This document shows positions 7,072 to 13,118 of a stretch of DNA of 16,420 bases, piece by piece. The DNA lies in NCBI GenBank assembly GCA_030667105.1, contig DAOUWN010000005.1, positions 1-16,420 on the forward strand, in the 5' to 3' direction. A program made the translations under genes and the position numbers. This DNA comes from Deltaproteobacteria bacterium. GTDB lineage: Bacteria > Desulfobacterota > Desulfobacteria > C00003060. Each line of letters begins with the position of its first letter. Within the stretch, counting starts at the first letter, position 1. The notes below the pieces were generated by a model. It had not been told where the DNA came from. It worked only from the letters and a program-made list of their open reading frames with translations, and did no database searches.

Positions 7072-8065
7072 TTTCAACCACCTTTCCAATCGCTTTGGGT
7101 CTGATCTTATCTAGAAGTGGATTGGCAAGATTCAACAATAAGATAGAAAAAGGGATACCGTCTACATAGGCCCCGACATTTCTCACAAGCACAGTCATCA
7201 CTCCCGCCAGGATCCCAAAAAGTAACATGGGGAGGAAGTTCACGGGAGATGAAGAATCTTCAGGAAGGAGAAAAAAGGCTCCGATGAGGGTATAGCCTGT
7301 AAAGAGATGGAAAAAAGGCCCAGCATATTTTGCCGAATCAGCCAAGTTGAAAAATAGAGCCGTAATAAACACACCGGCCAAAAAGGACAGAGAGATCTCC
7401 CATCGGACATATCCTCTCAACATCAAGTAGACGCCTCCGATGATCAGTCCAAGGCCGAAGGTAGATCCGACAGCCCCAGCCTGTTTACACATAAGAAGGT
7501 TGCCGAGGCTGAAACTATCCAGTGTGTCCATCCCTACAACGCCCTTGGATGAAATGATCATCTTTGCCTGCGCCAGCGGATACGTCATGGCAAAACCGAG
7601 ATCATAATTGACAAGGGCTTCGTTGAAATCAAAGATCCCCTTGAATGAAATAACGAGCATGGCCAAGGCAAGGAGCGCAGGATTCATGGGATTGAGCCCC
7701 AGACCGCCGAATATTTGCTTGCCTATCACGATGGCAACAAAGGTCCCTAAAAGGACTAGCCACCAAGGGGCAGTAGCTGGCAGAATCATGCCAAACAGAA
7801 GCCCGGTCAATGCAGCGCTGCCGTCGCTGAGAGCAATGCGTTTTCTCGTGATAAGATTCATGATCAGCTCCCAGACCATGGCACATGCTACGGAAAAGGT
7901 AATCACCGCGAGAGCCGGGGAGCCATATTGGCTAATCCCCATCAACACCGCGGGGAGCGCGGCAAGCATAATATGACGATGCTTTTTCGATATTGTTTTG
8001 CCGTCGTGCCAGAAAGGAGCGTGGGCAACGACAAACGTCTTCTTTCCTTTTGTATTGCTATTCAT
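7064..8065 (-). CDS. rnfD: RnfD, membrane subunit of the Rnf complex (333 aa)
   Basis: Polytopic membrane subunit, NqrB/RnfD family, with many hydrophobic helices between residues 30 and 310. Conserved features seen: DGSAALTGLLFG (81-92) in an early helix region, GLGLNPMNPA (121-130) and YTLIGAFFLLPEDSSSPV (258-275). The usual covalent-FMN motif (T/S)(S/G)AT after residue 180 is not present; the matching stretch reads DTLDSFSLGNLL, with S186 in place of the modified threonine. The start is the ATG at 8065 (MNSNTKGKK), one base after the rnfC stop. A longer in-frame form would run backward through the rnfC coding region and is unlikely. The 3' end overlaps rnfG by 8 nt. Confidence 0.94.
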   Translation of the reverse strand: MNSNTKGKKTFVVAHAPFWHDGKTISKKHRHIMLAALPAVLMGISQYGSPALAVITFSVACAMVWELIMNLITRKRIALSDGSAALTGLLFGMILPATAPWWLVLLGTFVAIVIGKQIFGGLGLNPMNPALLALAMLVISFKGIFDFNEALVNYDLGFAMTYPLAQAKMIISSKGVVGMDTLDSFSLGNLLMCKQAGAVGSTFGLGLIIGGVYLMLRGYVRWEISLSFLAGVFITALFFNLADSAKYAGPFFHLFTGYTLIGAFFLLPEDSSSPVNFLPMLLFGILAGVMTVLVRNVGAYVDGIPFSILLLNLANPLLDKIRPKAIGKVVENA

Positions 8066-8066
8066 C

Positions 8067-9323
8067 TTATGTCTCCGCAGCCTCCATTGCTCGAAGTTCG
8101 TGTTTCCCCATCTTGATGTAGTGGAAGATTGGGATTCTCGTTTCACACACATAAGAGCACAATCCACATTCAATACAGCACTCTAAATCATACATGTCTC
8201 TGGCATCTTCATGGAGACTGGCTTCCAAGTACCGTATGAGCATGTTGATCGGAATCTTGACCGGACAGATCCTCACGCATTCTCCACAGTTAACACACGG
8301 ACAGTCTGTTAACAGAGCACTGTAGACTTGATCCTGCACGACGATGCCGTCTGTTTGGGGTTCCACCGGGAGGTCTGGGGAATAGGTGGACACTCCTCTC
8401 ATGGGACCGCCAAGGATGAGGCGATCCCGATCCTTGATTGTGATATTGCAGGCTTCAATCACGTCCCCCACAGAAGTCCCTATTCTCACTCTAACATTGG
8501 TGGTGCTGCCGTCCTTTCCCACAACCGTAACCATCTTGGTCACACGGAGTTTGCCGGTGTCCATAGCAGACCCCAATGCTGCAACCGCTTCCGCGCTCAG
8601 GAAAACAGTTCCTGCATCTTCCGGGTTGTCGCCGGCCAGGACCACTTGACCCACCACATCTTTCATAATCATTTGAGGCAGGCCGGAAGGGTAGGTGGCG
8701 CTAACTGTCTTTACTTCTGCGCCTGTAGTATTGGCTTGTTGAACGAATTTCTCAGGCACTGTGATGAGGATGCGGTCTGCGCCAGAGATCTTTTTCAAAG
8801 CTTGAACGCCACTTCTGATAGCATCGGCTTCGTTTTGCACTGCACATTGGTTGACTGTTAGGAATAAATCCTGATCCATCCCGTTTATCACGACGGTCCG
8901 TATGGTTTTTTCCGGATTGGCAAAGGCCTTGAAAGAAGGATTGCCCGGTGCGTATTCAAAGAACTTCAGGGCCATATCAAGACTCGGCTCATTCTTGAAT
9001 CCATCGTCCCAGTCGTCTTGCCTACTGGCATCAATGGTGATGGCCGTATACTCCTGCCCGAAGGTCCCTATGTGAGAAGCAATTGCCCATATGGTGCCTG
9101 TCACTGACGAGATGACATACTCGACACTGTCTGAAGCAGCCGAAAGAACCTGGCCGGTTTTCACAGAATCGCCGACCTTGAACGTGCCCACGGGTCCACC
9201 GTTGGGCGACTTCTTCAACATCAGGGTCACCCTATCGGGGACCGGAAGATCTTTAACCGCATCTGGCACCAAGTTGTATTTGAGCACCGGTTTTGCCACA
9301 CCAAAGAATGATCTTTTTATCAT
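8067..9323 (-). CDS. rnfC: RnfC-type Fe-S subunit with a degenerate NADH/FMN site (418 aa)
   Basis: Peripheral cytoplasmic Rnf subunit that normally oxidises or reduces NAD via FMN and two [4Fe-4S] clusters. The clusters are intact: CVNCGECVRICP (C343, C346, C349, C353) and CIECGLCSYVC (C383, C386, C389, C393). An RnfC-like barrel-sandwich hybrid segment (residues 30-100, GDSVKTGQVL) is present. The glycine-rich NADH/FMN motif GLGGAGFPT expected near residue 125 is replaced by FFEYAPGNPSFKAF, the following NGAECEPYLT is changed to NGMDQDLFLT (148-157), and the N-terminal GGIH(P) motif is missing. It is therefore recognisable as RnfC by position, length and clusters but probably does not bind NADH. 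The next gene starts one base after its TAA stop. Confidence 0.9.
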   Translation of the reverse strand: MIKRSFFGVAKPVLKYNLVPDAVKDLPVPDRVTLMLKKSPNGGPVGTFKVGDSVKTGQVLSAASDSVEYVISSVTGTIWAIASHIGTFGQEYTAITIDASRQDDWDDGFKNEPSLDMALKFFEYAPGNPSFKAFANPEKTIRTVVINGMDQDLFLTVNQCAVQNEADAIRSGVQALKKISGADRILITVPEKFVQQANTTGAEVKTVSATYPSGLPQMIMKDVVGQVVLAGDNPEDAGTVFLSAEAVAALGSAMDTGKLRVTKMVTVVGKDGSTTNVRVRIGTSVGDVIEACNITIKDRDRLILGGPMRGVSTYSPDLPVEPQTDGIVVQDQVYSALLTDCPCVNCGECVRICPVKIPINMLIRYLEASLHEDARDMYDLECCIECGLCSYVCETRIPIFHYIKMGKHELRAMEAAET

Positions 9324-9360
9324 AACCCGATCCTTTGTCTTAGAATCCTGTCAGCGCTCG

Positions 9361-9729
9361 CTACATGACATGACATGCCGCACACTCAACCGGCCCGGCC
9401 CCACTCTCTTCGTGGCAGCCCTTACAATTGGTGTGCAGGGCATCACCCCTTGTTGGTTCGCTCTCCGGGCCATGACAGTCCTCACCGCTACACGACATGG
9501 ACCCGCCTTCCTGCTCCTCATGATGGCAATCATCACAGGCAACACCGTAACCTTCGTCAGCCGTATGAGTCTTGTGATCATACAGAATTTTTCCTGCATT
9601 GCTCTGGAACATGATCCTTACAGGTTCCTCAGGGCTTTCCTGCGGGAAGGCGGCATAGCAGACAACTCCTACGACGAGCAAGATTGCTGCGAGGGCAAAT
9701 GCCAACGATTGTTCGTTCTTTGAGGTCAT
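9361..9729 (-). CDS. Membrane-anchored tetraheme cytochrome c, cytochrome c3-like (122 aa)
   Basis: Small periplasmic multiheme cytochrome. Residues 8-28 form a hydrophobic signal or anchor helix. Four heme c motifs are seen: C65-DD-C68H, C80SGEDC85H (the CX4CH spacing typical of class III cytochromes), C102KGC105H and C116AAC119H. Four further histidines (H52, H55, H70, H99) could supply distal ligands for bis-His coordination of all four hemes, as in cytochrome c3. A ribosome binding site AAAGGAA precedes the ATG at 9729. It is the first gene of the rnf cluster, 37 nt before rnfC. Known Rnf clusters of sulfate reducers and methanogens also start with multiheme cytochromes, so it likely trades electrons with the periplasmic face of Rnf (RnfG). 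Confidence 0.92.
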   Translation of the reverse strand: MTSKNEQSLAFALAAILLVVGVVCYAAFPQESPEEPVRIMFQSNAGKILYDHKTHTADEGYGVACDDCHHEEQEGGSMSCSGEDCHGPESEPTRGDALHTNCKGCHEESGAGPVECAACHVM

Positions 9730-9813
9730 GTTGTATCACGTTCCTTTCGCTCGGCTAGGATTGTTAAGAAGCCGATTTTCCGTACATGTTAAACGTGCTT
9801 TAAGGTCGACAAG

Positions 9814-9842
9814 CCCTTAGCAAGTATCATGGGCAGTGTCAA
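9814..9842 (-). promoter_or_regulatory. Candidate sigma70 promoter for the cytochrome-rnf cluster
   Basis: Read on the minus strand: a perfect -35 TTGACA (9842-9837), 17-nt spacer, then TAAGGG (9819-9814), a poor -10 match. It lies about 85 nt upstream of the cytochrome ATG. Only the -35 is convincing. Confidence 0.3.
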
Positions 9843-9939
9843 GGAAAAAGTAGGCCCATGGGTTATGCTATCAGTAGATGTTAGGTAATTGGCCCTTGAA
9901 GGAAAACCAGACTGTACGGACCTTTTTGACCTTGCCTCG

Positions 9940-9961
9940 AATTGTTCGTCGTTCGACAATT
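9940..9961. repeat. Imperfect palindrome beside the plus-strand -35 box, possible operator
   Basis: AATTGT (9940-9945) and ACAATT (9956-9961) form 6-bp inverted arms, extended by CG/CG if one T is bulged, with a TCGTT loop. The right arm ends 4 nt before the TTGACA at 9966. Placement fits a transcription-factor site for the divergent promoters; no named regulator can be assigned. Confidence 0.4.
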
Positions 9962-9965
9962 TTTC

Positions 9966-9995
9966 TTGACAAGTCTGAACCTCTAATGCTATAGG
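9966..9995 (+). promoter_or_regulatory. Candidate sigma70 promoter for the hdrA-fragment/nuoEF/hdrA cluster
   Basis: Perfect -35 TTGACA at 9966-9971, 18-nt spacer, -10 TATAGG at 9990-9995 (four of six consensus bases). Predicted start near 10002, giving a leader of about 185 nt before the ATG at 10189. Confidence 0.45.
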
Positions 9996-10188
9996 CATTG
10001 CCACTTCAGCTAGTAATGAGGGCATAAGAGGACATATGTCTCCCAAGATACTGAAGTTCCACAATGTGTAACTAAATAATTCCAATCCATTATTCCACGA
10101 TCACTTGGGAGTAAGGCATGCGGTTGGCCACATTGCTGAAGCTGTAAGGGCTACTCGCCTCCCAACAAGACCAGACGCAGGAGAAAAC

Positions 10189-10587
10189 ATGAAAAATGCT
10201 GTAGGTTCGGTTTTGGTAGTAGGCGGCGGCATCGCCGGAATGCAGGCTGCCCTGGATCTGGCCAATTCAGGCTATTATGTTCATCTTCTGGAAAAAGGCC
10301 CCGCTATCGGCGGCGGCATGGCCCAGCTCGACAAGACCTTCCCCACCAACGACTGTACCATGTGAATCATCTCCCCAAAGCTGGTCGAGGTCGGCCGGCA
10401 CATTAACATCAATCTGATCACGTACGCAGACGTAGTGAGTGTTGAGGGCGAACCGGGCAAGTTTAAAGTCAAGGTGAAAAAGAGGGCCCGCAGCATTGAT
10501 CCGGACCTATGCACGGGTTGCGGCACGTGCCTTGCGGTTTGTCCGGTAACGAATCAGCCATATCCGAAAGAGGCTGTTGGGAAATAG
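10189..10587 (+). CDS. Selenocysteine-containing N-terminal HdrA fragment (132 aa, TGA at 10363-10365 read as Sec59)
   Basis: N-terminal half of an HdrA-type flavoprotein. Residues 8-36 hold the FAD Rossmann motif ([16 protein letters not shown]), then [18 protein letters not shown], then an in-frame TGA at codon 59, then [10 protein letters not shown], and finally a [4Fe-4S] ferredoxin motif [12 protein letters not shown] (C108, C111, C114, C118). In HdrA relatives the residue at the TGA is a cysteine (DC-x-x-C-I-L-(S/T)-PK), and Sec at this site is known in some HdrA proteins. HdrA similarity continues for 73 codons past the TGA, and a SECIS-like hairpin starts 15 nt after it. The ATG at 10189 has AGGAG at 10179-10183. 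The stop is TAG. The frame ends just where the first HdrA half of the 1081-aa protein downstream resumes, so it probably supplies the missing half in trans. A decayed remnant is less likely. Confidence 0.85.
10363..10399 (+). promoter_or_regulatory. UGA selenocysteine codon with bacterial SECIS-like hairpin
   Basis: After the TGA (10363-10365) and 14 nt, GCTGGTC (10380-10386) pairs fully with GGCCGGC (10393-10399) over 7 bp (two G-U pairs) around the 6-nt loop GAGGTC. G87/C92 of the loop may extend the stem and leave an AGGU tetraloop. The distance and a loop containing AGGUC resemble the E. coli fdhF SECIS as I recall it. It lies entirely in coding sequence, as bacterial SECIS elements do. 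Confidence 0.75.
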
Positions 10588-10629
10588 AGAAGCGGGGTAA
10601 CGCGGCAAAACTAACTGGGAGGTGGTACG

Positions 10630-11139
10630 ATGGCTGAAGTTGCAGCTGTTAGAGAGACGAAAGCCCAGCCAGGACCTACAGAGGTGGATTTCAGGGCGAT
10701 AGATGATCTGATGTTTACAAGCTTTAATGGCGACAAAGAAAATATCATAATGATCCTTCAGGCCCTCAATAAAGAGTACAATTACCTCCCTCAGCCTGTC
10801 CTGAATTACGTTTCCACAAGGCTTGATATTCCCCTAAGTCAGATATACGGAATCGCCACTTTTTACAGTATGTTTAGCCTTGAGCCCCGGGGGAGGCATC
10901 TAATTTCTATCTGTCTTGGTACAGCGTGTCACGTCCGGGGCGGGCAGAACATTAAGGAGCGACTTGAGGCCCACCTAGGGATAAAGCCTGGCAAGACTAC
11001 GGAGGATATGCGTTTCACGTTCGAAACGGTTCGTTGCATAGGGTGCTGTAGTATAGGCCCCGTGGCTAAGGTTGACGAAAAAGTATACAGTCGTACAAAC
11101 TCAGTAAAGATTCTTAAGGCGTTGCAAGAGTATGCGTAG
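10630..11139 (+). CDS. nuoE: NuoE-like [2Fe-2S] thioredoxin-fold subunit (169 aa)
   Basis: Homologue of NuoE/HydC/HndA, the 24-kDa [2Fe-2S] subunit that sits beside the NADH-oxidising flavoprotein. The N-terminal helical part (LNKEYNYLPQPVLNYVS, IYGIATFYSMFSL) is typical. The [2Fe-2S] ligands are C95 and C100 (CLGTAC) and C136 and C140 (CIGCC), the normal CX4C/CX3C pattern; C139 is an extra cysteine. Normal length. GGGAGGTGG precedes the ATG. It lies 42 nt after the selenoprotein fragment and 46 nt before the nuoF-like gene, so the three are probably one transcript. As there are no membrane Nuo subunits here, it should belong to a soluble NADH-linked complex with HdrA. Confidence 0.95.
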   Translation: MAEVAAVRETKAQPGPTEVDFRAIDDLMFTSFNGDKENIIMILQALNKEYNYLPQPVLNYVSTRLDIPLSQIYGIATFYSMFSLEPRGRHLISICLGTACHVRGGQNIKERLEAHLGIKPGKTTEDMRFTFETVRCIGCCSIGPVAKVDEKVYSRTNSVKILKALQEYA

Positions 11140-11185
11140 AACATCAGGACGATCGATTCTGCAAAGATAAGGGAACTGTAAGCCC

Positions 11186-13090
11186 ATGAAAATAAGATCG
11201 AAAGACGATTTAGAGAAGATAAGGGCGAAGGTGCATGATTCTCTCTATTCCCCTCCCGTCCTAAAAATAAATATTGGGATGGCTACCTGCGGCATAGCTA
11301 CCGGTGCCCAGGATACTTACAATAAGGCTCTCGAGATATTTGAAAAAGACGAGAACGTATTGGTTGCCAAAACCGGCTGTATGGGATTCTGCGAGCAGGA
11401 ACCGCTCGTGGACATCCTGGCCCCCGGCAAGCCTCGTATTGTTTACCGGCGCGTTACCCAGGACAAAATCCAGGAGGTTGTAGAGGCGTACCGGAAGGGG
11501 GAGTACCCGAAAAAATCGATTCTGGGGCAGATGAAGGATCCGCGCTCCATCCTGGAGGACGACATCGAGAATCCCTTACGAGGTGCGGGTCCCCTCAACG
11601 GAATACCCTTCCTGGAAGAAATTCCTTTTTTCAGCAAACAGCTCAAGATTGCCCTCAGGAACTGCGGTTATATTAACCCGGATAACATCGAAGAATACAT
11701 AGGCAGAGGCGGGTATTTGTCCCTCTTCCACTGTCTGAACGAGACAGAGCCCGAGGAGGTCATTGCGCGGATAAAGGAGTCCGGGCTGCGGGGGCGGGGT
11801 GGAGGCGGCTTTCCGACCGGAATAAAATGGGATGTCTGCCGGAAGGCCGAGGGAGAGAAAAGGTACGTTATATGTAACGCTGACGAGGGAGATCCCGGGG
11901 CATATATGGACAGAAGTGTTCTGGAGGGGGACCCCCACAGTGTTCTGGAAGGGATGATCATAGGCGCATACGCCATCGGTTCAAATGATGGTTTCATATA
12001 CGTTCGCCATGAATACCCTCTGGCTGTGGTCAGGCTGGTAGAGGCGATCAAGCAGGCCGAAGCTTACGGCCTTTTGGGCAGCAATATCCTGGGCAGCGGG
12101 TTTGATTTCAACATCAAGATTAGCACGGGAGCCGGCGCCTTTATCTGCGGCGAGTCAACCGCGCTGATGCGCTCCCTGGAGGGAAAGATTGGCCGGCCCA
12201 GAGCCAAATACATCCACACTGTAGAGAAGGGCTACCGGGACAGCCCCTCGACCCTGAACAATGTGGAGACGTGGGCCAATGTGCCGGCAATAATCAACAA
12301 GGGGGCTCGGTGGTATGCCTCTTTGGGCACTGAGAAGAGCAAGGGGACAAAGGTCTTCTCCCTGGTGGGCAAGGTAAGAAACACCGGCCTGGTGGAGGTT
12401 CCCATGGGCGTTCCCCTCAGGACGATAGTCTACGACATCGGGGGGGGCATCCCCAAGAAACGAAAGTTTAAAGCTGTTCAGACCGGGGGGCCGTCTGGTG
12501 GGTGCATCCCGGAAGATCTTATCGACACGCCCGTTGACTACGAACAGTTAGCAAAGCTGGGTTCCATTATGGGCTCGGGCGGCATGATTGTCATGGACCA
12601 GGACACCTGCATGGTGGATGTGGCCAGGTATTTCTTGGAGTTTCTTCATGAAGAGTCCTGTGGCCAGTGTGTGCCGTGCAGGGAGGGGATCAAGAGGCTT
12701 CTCGAAATCCTTACCGACATATGTGCCGGCAAGGGTAAAGAGGGGGACATTGAGCTGCTGGAGTATCTTTCCAGTACGGTCTCCAAGCTCTCCCTGTGTG
12801 CTCTGGGGGGGACTGCTCCCAATCCGGTCCTCACCACCATAAAATATTTCCGCAATGAGTATGAGACACATATTTATGAGAAGAAATGTCCTGCTGGTGT
12901 GTGCAAGGAGCTGTTTTACTACGAGATAGACGAGGAGAAGTGTAACGGTTGCCACATCTGTCTCCTGAGGTGCCCCCAGGAGGCTATATCAGGCGAGAAG
13001 AAGAAGCTTCATACAATAGACCAGGAAAAGTGCATAAAGTGTTCTATCTGTTATGAGTCGTGCAAGCTGGACGCCATAGCCATTAAATAA
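11186..13090 (+). CDS. NuoF/HydB-like NADH-binding flavoprotein with C-terminal 2[4Fe-4S] domain (634 aa)
   Basis: NADH-oxidising (or NAD+-reducing) FMN subunit of a soluble complex, HydB/HndC architecture. Residues 1-110 are a thioredoxin-like [2Fe-2S] domain with three visible ligand cysteines (C35, C65, C69). The FMN/NADH domain has GLRGRGGGGFPTGIKW (200-215) and NADEGDPGAYMDRS (231-244). A [4Fe-4S] cluster uses CGQCVPC (C492, C495, C498) and C538. The C-terminus carries two ferredoxin clusters (C586, C589, C592, C596; C616, C619, C622, C626). Odd points: GESTAL (322-327) replaces the family GEETAL, and KYIHTVEKGYRDSP (341-354) replaces the usual KPPFPA...GLWGKP, so the nucleotide pocket may differ. 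It precedes the NuoG'-HdrA gene by 28 nt and should feed NADH electrons to it. Confidence 0.93.
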   Translation: MKIRSKDDLEKIRAKVHDSLYSPPVLKINIGMATCGIATGAQDTYNKALEIFEKDENVLVAKTGCMGFCEQEPLVDILAPGKPRIVYRRVTQDKIQEVVEAYRKGEYPKKSILGQMKDPRSILEDDIENPLRGAGPLNGIPFLEEIPFFSKQLKIALRNCGYINPDNIEEYIGRGGYLSLFHCLNETEPEEVIARIKESGLRGRGGGGFPTGIKWDVCRKAEGEKRYVICNADEGDPGAYMDRSVLEGDPHSVLEGMIIGAYAIGSNDGFIYVRHEYPLAVVRLVEAIKQAEAYGLLGSNILGSGFDFNIKISTGAGAFICGESTALMRSLEGKIGRPRAKYIHTVEKGYRDSPSTLNNVETWANVPAIINKGARWYASLGTEKSKGTKVFSLVGKVRNTGLVEVPMGVPLRTIVYDIGGGIPKKRKFKAVQTGGPSGGCIPEDLIDTPVDYEQLAKLGSIMGSGGMIVMDQDTCMVDVARYFLEFLHEESCGQCVPCREGIKRLLEILTDICAGKGKEGDIELLEYLSSTVSKLSLCALGGTAPNPVLTTIKYFRNEYETHIYEKKCPAGVCKELFYYEIDEEKCNGCHICLLRCPQEAISGEKKKLHTIDQEKCIKCSICYESCKLDAIAIK

Positions 13091-13118
13091 ATTTTGAAGA
13101 CAAAGAAGGGTTTGAAAC

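Larger units (their letters stand above)
9730..10188. other. Divergent intergenic region with promoters and a long leader
   Basis: 459 nt without a convincing gene, between the divergently read cytochrome/rnf cluster (minus) and the hdrA-fragment/nuoEF/hdrA cluster (plus). It holds a sigma70-like plus-strand promoter, a weaker minus-strand promoter candidate and an imperfect palindrome next to the plus-strand -35 box. From the predicted plus start (about 10002) there is a leader of roughly 185 nt before the hdrA-fragment ATG; I see no riboswitch I can name in it. A 98-codon minus-strand frame here (10085-9789, TTG start) has no recognisable protein character. Confidence 0.7.

Noticed and set aside
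9761..9770. TTGTTAAGAA as a Rex (NADH-sensing) operator
   Set aside because: Only one half-site is present; the expected inverted half TTAACAA is missing at the right spacing.
9789..10085. 98-codon minus-strand reading frame in the divergent intergenic region
   Set aside because: TTG start, no clear ribosome binding site, no recognisable motif, and it covers the predicted plus-strand promoter; protein composition does not look coding.
10105..10188. Upstream TTG start extending the hdrA fragment by 28 residues
   Set aside because: The extension has no HdrA similarity, and the ATG at 10189 has a good AGGAG just upstream.
10363..10365. The in-frame TGA as a true stop or pseudogene mutation
   Set aside because: It falls at the conserved Cys/Sec position, the frame stays HdrA-like for 73 more codons with a full ferredoxin motif, and a SECIS-like hairpin follows. 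Not fully excluded without the Sec machinery of the genome.
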